Below, piece after piece: positions 12,081 to 24,350 of a stretch of 64,000 nucleotides of DNA. Source of the DNA: Antitrichia curtipendula (taxonomy: Eukaryota > Streptophyta > Bryopsida > Hypnales > Leucodontaceae). Positions within the stretch are counted from its first letter, which is position 1; every line of letters begins with the position of its first letter. Both the position numbers and the translations under genes were made by a program. The notes below the pieces were generated by a model that worked only from the letters and a program-made list of their open reading frames with translations, was not told the DNA's origin and searched no databases. The stretch spans positions 13,206,001 through 13,270,000 of the forward strand of contig OX579635.1 in the NCBI GenBank assembly GCA_951230915.1. Direction: 5' to 3'.

Positions 12081-12719
12081 GGGGCACTGTGTGTACCTGA
12101 GGTGGAGGAATAATTCACCCAAAGGTACCTTTGGAGGGTGGGGATTTAGTTATAATATGAGGATTGTTGTAGGAGATGATTTCATTGGGTGACCCATCCG
12201 AGCCCATCCCCTCCCCTCCACCTGGAATTGCAACAATGTGGGGGCTCCCCTTTTTGGCTTTATGCGGGAAGCAAAAGGGATCCCTACGCTTATTTAATAA
12301 TGTTACGTGCAACTCTCCTATAATTGTTTTCTACCTACTACTTTCCAACTACGGTGGAAATATCTGAATATATTTCAATATAAGTAACTCAACATAGTTG
12401 GAGGCACCTTTTTCTAGAAAAAATATTTTTCTAGGTTATAGCAATTGAAAATCATGAATTTTTCAAAGAAAAAATATAAATTTTGGATACGCCACATCTA
12501 ATTTCTATGAATTTTCAAAGTGAAAGCTTCCTAGGCCATTGAAACTGTCATATAACTAGACCTTAAACTGAAATCTCAAAAAATCAAGAGTTAACTAATT
12601 GCAGTTAAATAAGGGGATAGTTTAATGATACTTTTGAGGGATACTTCAATGAAAGTCTAGAGGCACTTCAAGAGAAATATATTGTGCATGAATGGGGATA
12701 GGGACAACAAAAAAAAAAG

Positions 12720-14130
12720 GAGCCGAGTAGTATTTTTTGACTGTATGTGTCAAAAAACAAAAATAATTTGTATGAAACTTTATGTTGCCATGGAGCTAAA
12801 TTCAACTTGCAACAACACTATTTGATCTTATCTTATGTCAATCATTCCTTGAAATACTCTCTGCTAGAATGACTTTTGCAAGCACTAAGATAAATTATCC
12901 CATTCTAGACCAAATGGGAGCAAGTCCATTGTGGGCTTAATTATGTTTGTAGTGTACAATTTAGTTTTGATATGTATATCACAAAAATAATTTAGCCCAC
13001 AATGGACTTGCTCCCATTTGGCCTAGAATGTGGTAGACTTTTACCTTATATACAGATTACTCTAGGGTCAAGTATTTCAAGTCTTCAAGCCCTCATGATG
13101 TAGCAAGAATTTAAAATCTTTCCCAAAGTTTACTACATGGTCCTTTAATTATAAGGGAGATGTATCCATTGTCAACCTCGACCCATATCCAACTTGTAGG
13201 GGGCATTGTTTCCAACCAAGGCTAGATCAAATTTCCAACCAAAGCTAGGAATGTGTTTTTATTTCTTTTTCAAGGTTGGGACTAATAAAAACATGACACA
13301 TGTTCCAAACTCCAAAGTAATGAGCAACAAAGTAGGAAGTAAAGAAAAGAAAGTGATTCTTGAATGATCAAAAATGGAAAACTCCAAACATTGGCTATGG
13401 GCTCCAAACACTTTCTAGCTCTCAAAATCCACAATTATTTCAATTTCGGCAATAAAATTACTGAAAAATGTCAATCCCCATATTTCCTATCTCTCTACAT
13501 AGAACAAAATTTCTCCGCCTCAAATTGTTCATAATCTTCTCCAAATTCCCTTAAGTGATCGGATATGGGTACTTCTCCTTTACATAGTTGCAAGCCCAGT
13601 AGATGAACATGCCTATGACCGGGCCTTGAGGATAACTGTAGTTTAGAATCTGCACCCTTCACTAGTTTGTTGCGGCAACTATTTTCCAAATACCGAGCTA
13701 TAGTATGTAGAGCCACCCATTCCCAACCAGGGATCCATACCCAACCTGTAGGGTTGAGCTATTTCCAACTAAGGTTGGAACAAATTCCAATCAAAGCTTG
13801 GAATGTGATTATTTCTCCTTTTCAAGGATGGGACTAATGAGGTCATGACACGTGTCCTGATGTAGTGAGCAAGAAAGTAGGAAATAGTGAGAATGAAAGT
13901 AGTTGTTGAATGATTGGAATTGGAAGTGTGTATATATTGGGCATGGGTTGAAGCCAACTTTTGGCTTCTAAAACTCATAGTAATATTAATTCAAAGGAAA
14001 AAATTACAAAAAATTGGCCATGCCCGTCATTTCTATCTCTCTAGAAGGCAGAAAATTTACATTGCCTTCTTCTACAAACATGCACGGAATTGCTTAAGTG
14101 ATCGACTACATGTGATTCTACCATAGAGGG
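12720..14130 (+). repeat. Diverged duplicated block with internal tandem duplication
   Basis: 12720-13160 and 13585-13660 align with 11640-12080. Between them, 13160-13580 is itself repeated at 13725-14125: shared words include catatccaacttgtaggg/catacccaacctgtaggg, gggactaat, atgacac, agtaggaa, ctatctctct and cttaagtgatcg. An ORF at 13495-13716 on the minus strand falls inside the block and matches no family I know. Confidence 0.6.
12901..13030. mobile_element. Small hairpin MITE, about 130 bp
   Basis: The 44-base arms (12901-12944 and 12987-13030) mirror each other with about two mismatches; the core is ccaaatgggagcaagtccat. It interrupts the 12720-13660 copy of the direct repeat, and the matching region of 11640-12080 lacks it, which supports a mobile insertion. 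Confidence 0.75.
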
Positions 14131-14476
14131 TGTGATTGTGTGAATTAATAAAGAAAAGTAGGAATTGAATTTCCATGTTAGGTTTTACGAAGTTTATGTC
14201 ACCCAAAACCAATTACAAGATGACGCTTAGCATTTTTTGGACAAAGAATACCTAATATGCGTTGAATTTGACGCTCATGTAGGCAAGGGCATCTTGCAAG
14301 CACTATAGAAAAATAACCCTCTAGTTATTCCAACCCAAAAAATATGTAACAACTAGCCTCATCTTATAGTGGTTAATATATATATATTTTTTAATCACTT
14401 CAAAATAATTCAAGTTTTTGGATTTTGAACATGAACATGAATTTGAATCTTCCAAATTTTACCATTGATGCTTTAA

Positions 14477-15058
14477 CCCCTAAAGCCCTGAGGGTATTTT
14501 CTGCCAAAAAACACTCAAAACTGCCACTTTTGTTGTATTCATTAAAAAAAAACACATTCTGTCAACATTTTTTTAAATTTAACCGTAGGATCTTGTACTT
14601 AACTTGTCTGAGATCATGTAGAAAGAATTTCATCAAGTTTGACCATACGGATTGGAAGATATTAGCATTCAAAGTTGAACAAAAAGTTTTTTTTCAAGAA
14701 GATGCTTAAATTGCCCGAAAAATTAAATTGTCCATAACTTTCTCATCCCTAGTTCAAATATAATGAATCAAAGCTTGAAGTATAGATAAAAACATAATCT
14801 TTTAGGGAAAAAGTTCAAATTTTTTTTTTTTGACTTTTTGTAATTTTTTTGAGGCTGCCCGCCAGTCTCCATTTCTTGCTCATTGTGCCATAAATTTTTC
14901 ATCCGGCATCCGATTGAAACAAAAATTACATATCCACAAAGCTCTTGCAAAGCTAAACAACCTCAAAAAATCTCAAAAAAATTCACTTCAAATTGAGACA
15001 ATAGAAACCTACGCGGATCCAAATTGTCCCCCGTAGGGACAAGCGGGGGCTTTAGGGG
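14477..15058 (-). mobile_element. TTAA-flanked MITE with CCCCTAAAGCCC termini (piggyBac-like)
   Basis: TTAA at 14473-14476 and 15059-15062 flank a 582-bp element whose left end reads CCCCTAAAGCCC and whose right end is its exact inverse. Exact TTAA target sites with termini starting in C runs are the hallmark of piggyBac-superfamily transposition. There is no transposase frame. The interior resembles 5307-7053 and 60186-61117. Confidence 0.7.
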
Positions 15059-15229
15059 TTAAATAACAAGTCTAGGATCTTCTTTGGATGTAAAAAAGGA
15101 GAAATGAAGGGACAAATAGACTTCTGCACTTCTTCTAGACCTTCTCAAAGACCAATGAACTTGAAGCACCTAGGCTTATTTATCCTAATATTGAAGGGGG
15201 GATTAGCGTTCAAGATTGATGAACTTAAA

Positions 15230-15395
15230 GAAACAACCGATACTCCAATTTAACTAGTATTTTGTTAAAATGGCAATATTCCTCAAACCCGTCATTTTCA
15301 CTTTTAGACCGTGCAGTCTAAAATCTATACCTATCCCAGAAGTGAACGGAAAAGAACTTGTAGAATACCGTCATTTTAACAAAATTTCCCATATT
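15230..15395. mobile_element. Short MITE-like inverted repeat
   Basis: attttgttaaaatggcaata at about 15251 is mirrored by gtcattttaacaaaat at about 15371, enclosing the words agaccgtgcagtctaaa. Related pieces occur at 48550-48660 (tgtgcagtctaaacc) and 55745-56037. The exact ends are uncertain. Confidence 0.45.
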
Positions 15396-15507
15396 TGTCC
15401 TAATCATGTAGAAAATTAGTTTCATCACAAAATTTCATATTTGAGTAAATTGGTACAATATGGTATTATATCAACTTCCCCACTAATTCAAAGTGATCGG
15501 GGTGGAT

Positions 15508-15694
15508 TGACCCCCTCGCTCGGCCTTACCAGGGGTGCATGTAAAAAAGCCCCCTATTTTGGGCCATTCCAAAGTATATTCTCGACTTCACCCAACAAAT
15601 TTGGGGTCTCTGATTGCAAATATGAATTCAAAATTTGCAAAAAAAATCATGTGCAAAAAACAGGGTTTGCCCGCAGGGCCGAACGAGGGGGTCA
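15508..15694. mobile_element. 187-bp element with GC-rich terminal inverted repeats
   Basis: TGACCCCCTCGCTCGGCC at 15508-15525 is mirrored at 15677-15694 with one mismatch. Two overlapping ORFs (15441-15743 and 15535-15717) run through it and are explained by the repeat. No target-site duplication is clear. Confidence 0.6.
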
Positions 15695-15699
15695 GTTCT

Positions 15700-17320
15700 C
15701 CCTGGCCTTCAAAGTAGAGCAAATTGGTGTGCCTTTCTGGTAAATCAGTGTCACACGCAATATTAGGACTGTAAATTAGTGCAGCCTGACCTCCGGAAAT
15801 CTGGCCACACGTGGCAAAACTGGGCATGGTTTCAGGGTGCGTGGCAAAGGACCTTGTGTGGTGCGACGCTTGCCTGCCACAAGTGGCCACAGAAACGGGA
15901 ATGCCTGGCAGCATATTTTTAGTCTCAAGTCAACCAAGGCCGGTGAGCAGCTTTCTCCACACCGATGGGACTGATCGATGAACATCTGATAATAACTTCT
16001 TCCTCATTCAGTCGGCTGCATTTGGCGCAAATCGTGCTGGAGACCTTCGGGATTTATGACACCCCTCCATGTTGGAGGAAGGATTAAGGAACTGCCTGGA
16101 GTGCTTCGATCTGTCATAATAGTAATACTGTCCGTCACGAGTGGCCAGCAAGTTAAGAGAACTGATCTCACTTTAGATAAGTTACTTAATTATGATTAGC
16201 GAAGGAGTAGTCCGGTGAAATTAGAAAGCTGGAGACTTACACAAGACAGATGTTGCTAGCTTTTGCATTTATTTGTAAAACAAGTTGAGATCGAACATTA
16301 CTGCCCGGGCTAGGTGAAATCGAAGTGAATTTCATGAAAGTGGTTTAGGGATGCAAGACGTGAGATCGATTATCGTAATTCAGTTGTTAGTGAAAAGATG
16401 GTAACATCAAACACGCTAACAACGGTAACGTGACTGTTACGTCGTGCTCCATACCATTTTATTCAAGCTTGCGATCGACCTGCAAACAGTGAGGGTGCTT
16501 CGTCTCTGGCGCCACTTGCGGTTGTTGTATGGTAAAGTGACACTTTCTGTAATTGGGTCCCACTCGTGGATTACAGCTGGTGGCCGGGCGGGCTCGGTCG
16601 CAACGTTTCGGCTTACGAGTTGTTTAACGACGTCTTAGTTTACAGGAGGTCATCCATTAATCCTTGTTTGAGAAGTGTCTCTGAAGATGATTTTGTACTA
16701 GCAACGGAGGGATTCCGGGAAACGCGACAACAGGAACAATCAGAGGGACAAAGCTTCCCTGTTGGCAGCACTGTGACCTGTGAATTGCAATCCGAGAACC
16801 TGATACAATCTCCCTGTGATTCTTGTTAGCATCTCTGATTACCGCAAATCTTGACGTGTAATGCAAATTAATTAAGAGTGGGAATATTACTAGCCATGTG
16901 CACTGCGAGTGCGTTCAGAACTTGGACCAGAAAAGGGAGATTCTGACTGACAGAGCGGAATCTAGGGTCTCCACGATTTGTGTGCCGATGGAGTCTCGGT
17001 CGATGCTTTGTGTTACTAGCTGCAGTTAGCATCGCCGTCAAGCTCATTTGCAAAGGAATCTGATTCAAGCATGCAATTGATATTTCAATCGACGCGGGCC
17101 TCCCGATTCGCGCGAGTAAGCAAGTTTCTTCACTATGCGAGGAGCTACTTTCGATCTAGACGGACGGTGGATCGAATCGAATATCATTAGATGTGAAGCG
17201 GCCAATGAAGCAGCTAGAGTGCCTGGTGAAATTAAACCGATGTGCATTCAAGCCTATCTACAGGTGCTGTCGGTCACTAACCTTATTGAAAGGGGGCTGC
17301 GTCACGTGTATCTCAATATT
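15700..17320. other. Unassigned low-repeat region, no recognised gene
   Basis: Base composition is more balanced than in the surrounding AT-rich DNA and I find no internal repeats. ORFs of 60-87 codons occur on both strands (for example 16566-16829 plus and 16868-17068 minus), but none has a recognisable motif or joins into a longer product that I can defend. It could be an old gene remnant, a noncoding transcript, or regulatory DNA downstream of the WRC gene. Confidence 0.4.
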
Positions 17321-17325
17321 TAGAA

Positions 17326-17581
17326 CTACACTAAATAGTGAAATTAGCTTGCCTTTACAATTAGGTTGCCTTACCCCCAAAAGTTATTGTGTAAGCCATC
17401 AAAGTCAAAAATATCTCTACAAATACTTCCATTTATATACATGGAGGTCCATGAGTTCTAACTACATTAAAAAAAACTAATTCAGAAGTAGTATTTTCTT
17501 GTATACAAACAATAAATATTTAAATAGTGTGGAATGTAGAGAAATTAGTGAGGGGCAACCTAATTTCACTATTCAGTGTAG
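17326..17581. mobile_element. 256-bp MITE with CTACACT termini
   Basis: The left arm CTACACTAAATAGTGAAATT is mirrored at the right end over about 28 bases with two mismatches. The interior has no coding sequence. A target-site duplication is not evident, so the superfamily is left open. Confidence 0.65.
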
Positions 17582-18372
17582 CATTACTCCCTCAGAACCC
17601 TAATTTGAATTTGGAGGAATCATTTTTGGCGGTAGGTTGACTATACCTGTGATCTAGAGTAGACCGTGTTATCCATGCCCCAAAAGCTGCAAATATACGT
17701 GTTGACAGGCTTAAAAAATGGATGACACCCGGTTGTTGTACAGTACAATAGCGCAGGTACATTCACTTGAACAGAGTCCCTCACTCCCTCTTGCATTCTT
17801 TTAATCCAATTGATATTTAAATAATATATATTTCTCTGACAGCTAGCAAAAAGTGGATCGTTCAGGACTTCAGGTGACGCACCAAGTTTCACGCGTTGAC
17901 AAGGTTTTCTTCCATTGCAGATGACTTTCAAGTCCCTCCGCCTGCGTCATGTGTTGCCCTCAAGAGTGGCAATTTTCCAAAAGGCAGGCGCCAATGAGTA
18001 TGCTACTCCATCAGCCATGCAGCGACCAATCCAAGGTCTACAAAATCATATTTTTAAAGTCAGGACAGTCACCCACTTCATATGCAGGACTGTACCAAGA
18101 ATGCGCATCATAGGTGAAACTACAGCATTTGCATGTACAGTTTCTTAAACAAGCATAAAAAAAATAAACACAAATCTCGAGGCCATGAACTCATTCTTTC
18201 ATTCCTTCACGCTAATCAGAAAATCTAATGACTTCCCCAAACCAGTATCTGGTCAACTTCGATGTAATTGTTGGTGACCAAAGGAAGATTGAAGTGACAA
18301 ATATACACTGGAGATGAAAAAAATCCCGAATAAAATTCTACAATTTCTACGTTTCCAATTCCGCCCTAGGCT
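17582..18372. other. Intergenic region downstream of the WRC gene
   Basis: Contains a short CTCCCTC word at about 17588 reminiscent of a Stowaway end, but no partner. ORFs at 17641-17931 (minus) and 17915-18148 (plus) have no recognised motif. The right part presumably includes the WRC gene's 3' untranslated region. Confidence 0.4.
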
Positions 18373-21300
18373 CTACTTAATTGCCATCAAAGACAGCATC
18401 TTGCGCTTCTGCACGGGAGCGTCCGGGTCCCTGCTCGCCTGTTTTCCAGCTGCATTCTTGTTCTCCGTCCTCGTTCCAGCTTTGGGAGACTCCACTGGGG
18501 GAGGTCCTTGCTGTTCCTGAGTCTGAGTCTTGGCCAGTTTCCGGTTCTGGGACTCCATCAACCGGCTTAACGTTTGCTGCTCCTTCAGCTTGGCAGCTCG
18601 CTTGTTAATCAGATCCTGGTGATGCACACACAAGGAGTATCCGGGCTCCGTGAGCCGTGAGCATTGCCACCCCCGCCCGTCGTAGCGCTTGCACTGCGTG
18701 GGCCCCTTGCCTTTCTGCGACGAGGAAGGCCCCCGTCTTCGTGTGGTCTTCACAACGACCGGAAGCTCAGGTTCCCCATCAGACGGTCTCCTTTCGTCCT
18801 GCAACACAACTGGGGAAACTTGCGAGTTGGACTCACGCTTCCGACTAGACCTGGAATTGGAGTTTTTAACTGAAGGTGCTCTGATTCTAGGTTTCTGTCG
18901 GGGTGAGACGTCTTCGTTCTCGGATGAGTCCTGTTCCATGTCTTCGTTTTTGAAGGACTCCTGTTTGCCTAGTGATGAGCTCGCCGGGCTGGATTTTGGG
19001 GGTGCTTGCAGGGAGGACGACTTTCGGGGAAGCTCAGGACGATAGACGTCTAAACTGGAGCAGAGAAGGTATTTCTTATCGCCCAGGGATATGAAAGAAG
19101 AGGAGGATCGGAGGACGTTCGCGACTTGGACTGTATGCCGGGCTCCGCCCTCTTTGAGACCGGGAAGACGCCGGTCCAGCATGTACTTCACGACCTCGCT
19201 GGCTGAGAGCTCATTCTCGCTGCACGTGCCGAACACAGAGAAGATGGATCTGATGAGCGCGTCTTTGGAATTCTCCACAGGCTTGGAGGGGATTATTTTC
19301 GTCATTTCTGTCGTGGCGGAGTGTTCGTATGCAGCATGCAATCTGGACAGACATCAATAACAGAAACGTACTCCATCAGTTACTGAATTTTCAATTATGG
19401 ATATGAATCATGCATCACTCAATGGTATGGTAGTAATAAAAGTGAATAAAACACATGTAATGAGATATTATCATAAGCCCCATAAGCCTCATGAAAGAGA
19501 TGAATCCCTCACTACCTTTGGCGCACACCATTAGCAAGGTAAGCCAGCTCGTTCACAACGAGGAGCTCTGCAGCAGTCATGGAAGCAGAACCCTGCCAAT
19601 TCACACCGTCTCGAGTTAGTTCATTAAGTCACTAGTAATTATCCCCCAGACTTTCAATGTGAGATTCAAAGCTACGGATTCTCAGAGAAACCATGAAATT
19701 TCCAGCAGAATTTCCCTGAAATAGTGTCAATACCACCGGGTTGCGATCCGAATGACAAGTAGGTCGCGGAATCCTTGCCGAGAGAACGCTAATGTGATAC
19801 CTTGCATGAAACAACGTCATACTGGAGCTAATTTTATTCCAGTGAATCTCTAACTAATCCAGAAGTTTCCGATGGGTTTTGAACCATGAGTTTCAGGATC
19901 GTCACCAACTACCGTATGCATTCAGAATTCAGTGATTGTGAGAGTTCCTCAATCTAAGCTCGTTTTTGATGAATTTGAACAGTTCATTACGAAATCCAGC
20001 CAGACACTAAAACTGGCGGGACATGTGTCATAATATCCGCCTACAGCGGCTGAGCAGCCCCGTCGACAGTGACGCCCTCAGCGTGACTTTGAATTCCTGA
20101 GAACAAAATCCTAACCCTCTCTACCAATTACCAAAGATGGACGACACGGTCACACCATCCCGAAATCCCAGACCGCAAACAGGCAGCCGTTGCTCGGCAA
20201 CCCGACTGGAAATCATATTCCTAGGCAGTAGCCAAGCCCGGTCAACAGCCATTTCTAGAACCAGAAAGGCTGCACAATCTCAGGATTGGAGCAAGCAAGG
20301 AGACAGGTGCAACTGCTTTCTAGGTTTTGAATGACGAAAGCGCGCCGCGGTTGCCTAAGTCGTCCTTCTCCTAGGCACGGTCGAAGATTGCCGGCTAACG
20401 CTCATAAGGAAGTAGTACCCTAGCTGGTTAGCTAGCTTGTTGGCAACACTACAGTGACAGCGAACCGCGCTTTGCTTACAAAGCTCATGCTAAGTGACGC
20501 CATGGTGTCAATGTGTGCCCACGTGAGAACGAAGAGTGGCCCCGGCCCATGCCTGTACGGCTATCCGCTTCAGGCTCTTACAACTTTTTTCCACACTTTT
20601 TCCACATCCAGGAACTCTTCGCCTCCATGGCTGCCAACGTAGTAAGGATTGTGAGTCCAGGTTCCCATCAACAGCTCCTCTGAAAGCATTGCTCTAGGAG
20701 CTTGCCCCCTTTGAAATTACGGGAACTGCATGTAATCAGTAACGGTCACATGAACCCCTCCTCAGCGGGAAAAACTTCCTGCCCTTTTGACTGATGGATG
20801 TCAAGTTAACAAAAGATTCAGAACTCCAGGTGCCCAACTGCATGTAAGTGACGCCATAGAAACCCTCGGTGCTGAAACAAGAAAGTACCTCAAACAGCAA
20901 GTTGGACTCGTGCTCGATCTTCCGTCTCTTGGGCGAGGCTTGCCTTCGCCGCAGTTTGTCGGGGACGACGGTATAGTCCTCCAGATGTGAACCTGTAAGA
21001 GATCCATCCCGCTCCTCCTCCACATGCGCATCTGACAGTCGCAGATTGTCAAGGGCCTGCAACACATACAGCGCGTTTAGGTCCATATCCAGTCAGCAAA
21101 TCAGAACTGCAGGAAACGAACCCAACTACCAGTTCCTCAAGAAACTCTTCCCCTCTCATTGAAGTCTCCGTCCCCTTCCCACGACAGCCTGACACAACTT
21201 GAATCCCATCCTACAGCAACTTAAGAAAATCCATAACGTCGTTTGAACCCCGATTCTCGCTCTCCAGGAAATCCAGATCTCATCGGCGTCAATTGTACGC

Positions 21301-21911
21301 CAGTGTGGGACCAAGTATCTGCAGTCTAGCAAACTTGGTACTACGAAACCTCAAAACTCAACGCAATCAATCAACCCCAAGAAAGCAATTGCATCGTCTC
21401 AGAAACCTCCCAGGAAACCACGGAGCACCAACAGCGACTCTACGAATTCACATACAGCAAAACGTTCACATGCATTGATCCGCTGCAGGCGCAACCCGTC
21501 ACTTCCTCCCACACAGTGAAGGCTACTTCCTGCCTGATCAGATCTAAGCCACAACTGCAATCCCGTCCAGCACGCGCCACCCACAGATAGTTTGTGATAG
21601 TTTGTGATACTGTACTTAATTCTTGCACTCACACCCCACAAGATTGCCATCGAGCTCACCTGCGGTTCCGCGTTCACATCGATGCGACGCGACTCAGACC
21701 CACGCTCCTCATGATCCTCCAGATCTTCCAAGCCCCGATTCGCCTTCGCCTGCATGTTGCTGCATTCAGCAGTCTGGCTATGATCAATACTTGGGCTTCC
21801 GAGGCGTCCTCGCGACGCCGGAGGCGATAAGCCGGTGTGATACTTGAAGGAAATGGACTGCGGTAGAGGTGTGGTGGCCGCCACCGACTGACTCCGCTTG
21901 CAAATCCTCAT
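18373..21911 (-). CDS. WRC-domain protein, 4 exons, 488 residues
   Basis: Exons in transcript order are 21911-21660, 21056-20889, 19592-19516 and 19342-18373; all join in frame at GT-AG sites. The start MRICKRSQS is chosen because it opens the exon in a basic block resembling the N-termini I recall for plant WRC proteins. The WRC zinc motif, CKRYDGRGWQC to CVHH, has C383, C393, C404 and H407, matching C-x9-C-x10-C-x2-H. In growth-regulating factors this motif supports DNA binding and nuclear location, but no QLQ domain is present here, so this is a stand-alone WRC protein of unknown role. Residues about 141-170 (GSASMTAAELLVVNELAYLA) look helical. Residues about 190-260 (SASEVVKYML to KKYLLC) may form a compact helical or winged-helix-like domain; that is inference. 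The middle is Ser-rich and basic, with KRRK at about 127-130. A helical Lys/Gln-rich segment follows the WRC. Confidence 0.85.
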
Positions 21912-22715
21912 CTTCCCTATCAACACTCCAACACTACCAACTAACTTACAACAACCAAGGTACAACAAAAAGACAGAAAAGCTCAAGCGCTGAGTTAGAA
22001 TGGGAGGGGGTGTGGGGACTTGGGAAGATGGAGAAGGCGTGGCTTTCGTTCCAGGGGCCAGGCCAAGCCAAGCTGGGCCTGGTGAAGGAAAGTCCTGGGT
22101 AATTATCTTATTGCGCTTTTCTCGCATCCCTTTTAAATTAGAGCCCCATTGCTGCCTGAAGGTCATGCTTTCGTGGCATTCGGCCCCACTGGGAGGCTAT
22201 TTCCAGGGGCCAAAGAGAGAGGTCCAAAGGATCATCATCAGGCAGTCCCCCGGATCTCATCTAAAATGCGCCACCGAGTCAATTTCGATGCCGGGAAAAG
22301 ACTCGCCCACCTTCATCGATCGGATCATCCATCCGGACGGAACTGCACGTACAGTAGATCTGACGGAGCCACGGAGGGTTCTGTAACTTAACTGTAGTTT
22401 TTGTTGCACTGTAGAACTACGACTACTACCGCTAAGATTAGCCTCCCCTGGAACGGTGGAACCCCCGCCGGGATGCCAAGTCAACAGGTTGTGGCCATGA
22501 GGAGTCAAATTCATACAAAACTACAGGGGCTGCCTGTACACTCACCGATTTCTCCTAGTAAAGCGAAGCTTATCAAAGTCTGTCACACTGTTTCGAAGTA
22601 GTGCAAGTTGAAAGAAATTAAAGAAAAGTATTCCTGTATATAATGTACCGATTTCCACAGAAAGAAAAGACTGCGGTGACAGTAATTTTTCATGATGATG
22701 AGCACTAATTTTCCC
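21912..22715. promoter_or_regulatory. Upstream region of the WRC gene
   Basis: The DNA upstream of the WRC start is low in repeats and of balanced composition, with a pyrimidine-rich leader just before the ATG. The ORFs here on either strand (for example 22000-22386) show no motif. It presumably contains the promoter and 5' untranslated region; no specific element was identified. Confidence 0.35.
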
Positions 22716-22953
22716 CATCCATTAAGATAAGTTGATTGTTTTGTTTGTTACATTGAGATCTCCTGGGACCGTGCATCCCTCTATCGCATTCTTGGTACCG
22801 TCGGAAAGCCTTTTGATGAGGAAGGGTGAACGGGCTTTGTTTGGACCTACAGTGTGAAAGTTATTGAATTTTGAAGTGTTTATGAATTTTAGAAAATACA
22901 AAGATGATTTTTATTTTTATTTTGGTTGTGGAGTGTGCACAGGCACACCATCA
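22716..22953 (-). repeat. Inverted copy of the 250-bp dispersed repeat
   Basis: Read in reverse it shows the family order: gtgtgc, a T/A-rich block, caaacaaagcccg, aggctttccgacggtacc, cacggtcccaggagatctca, aacaaacaaaacaa, then cttatcttaatggatgg. A single unit, unlike the dimers at 10733 and 23677. Confidence 0.65.
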
Positions 22954-23676
22954 GGAAAATGAGCCTACTTTTTTCAATATCCTTGCAGTACTGCATCTAT
23001 ATGAGTGGAGAGGCTTAATAGTAGAGTACCTAATCAATACTCTTGCAGTACTATAATTTAACAATATTTAGTGTATACTAATGTTGTACTGCACTTAATT
23101 AGAAAACTTAAGCGCAATATTACATGCAGTACTGCAAAAGTATTAAGAAAGGAGTGTTTGTTGACATTTTGCAATTGAAAAATATGTAAATAATAAGTAT
23201 TGTATTTTTAAGAAACAAAGTATTAATACAATATAAACACAATATTTGAATTTTTTTTTTTAAATGTTATTGTCTTTGTATAAGCACAATATTACATCCA
23301 GTACTGCAAGAATATTAGCTAATATAGCCCCTTCTGCAATACTGCATCTGTACGAGTGGAGTCAGGGGGCACTTTCCAGTGACTGGTTGTGGTTACGAGA
23401 CGAAATTGAACTTCATGAGATGAAACTGAACTACCAGTAACAGACGATTGCTGTGGATGGATGGGTTAATTTAATTTTTTATTACGTGGGACGATGGACG
23501 GACGGACAGACGGTCTGGTGGGCTACTGACCCGGTGGTGTAAAAAAGTCGCAAGTGGGGACACCTGAATACAGGAGAAATACATGGCCCTGCTTGCATGT
23601 GCAAGCCAGTGTACAGTGCCAATACACTCCTGCCTGCCCGCTTGCTTGCCCAACTACGAACTTAACTTAATATCTA
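22954..23676. other. Gene-free spacer
   Basis: The word gcagtactgca and variants recur (about 22985, 23045, 23131 and 23301), suggesting decayed short repeats. No gene was recognised. Confidence 0.4.
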
Positions 23677-24350
23677 CTAGTGTACCTTGTGCCGCTGCCA
23701 CAATCAATATCAAAATAAAAGTAAATTTTTCTATTTTTTAACTCATGAAAACTTGAAGGTTCAATAACTTTTTTAACATGAATCGGAACACCACGAAATG
23801 AAGCCCGTGCACCCCTCCTTGTCGAGGGCTTCCCGATGATACCAAGCACATGACTAGGAGATCTCACCGTATCAAACAAAACAAAACAACCTATCTTATA
23901 GGATGGATACTACTAGTGTGCTTTGTGCCAATAGCCACAATAATTGTCAAAACTAAAAGTAATTTTTGAATTTAACCAACTTTGACATCGTAGGTCGAAA
24001 CGCCATGAACCAAAGCCCATGCACCCCTCCTCACAGAGAGCTTTCCCAATGGTACTAAAAACTATGGTCCGGGGAGAACCGGCAACTAGTTCAAAGTCAT
24101 CCGGTGGAATTCGAAAAATAAACTGGTTGTAATACAAAAATATAGACAAACAAAATGGTGAAAAAATCTATTAAAAAAAAAAAATTGAGTCAAAAATAGG
24201 AAAATAACCAAACTCAGCACTTGAGAAAACGGTTCAACATGAGAATTAGAGGAAATTAGATGATAACACTAAAAAAACCTTCCCGGACACTACTAAGAAC
24301 GTGCCCGGGGGAGGCACGGTCTAGTGGCGGATCTCACCGTAACAAACAAA
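23677..24350 (+). repeat. Tandem dimer of the 250-bp dispersed repeat
   Basis: Units begin ctagtgta at 23677 and ctagtgtg at 23913. Each carries the gcccgtgcacccctcctt or gcccatgcacccctcct block. The agatctcaccgta or ggatctcaccgta and aaacaaa tail ends the units at about 23887 and 24350. The second unit is longer and interrupted at about 24070-24300 by AT-rich DNA. Confidence 0.65.

Noticed and set aside
21399..22166. Long minus-strand ORF of 255 codons over WRC exon 1
   Set aside because: The correct frame, but both ends are extended: it starts upstream of the chosen ATG at 21911 and runs on past the donor site at 21660 into intron 1. Only 21660-21911 is kept.
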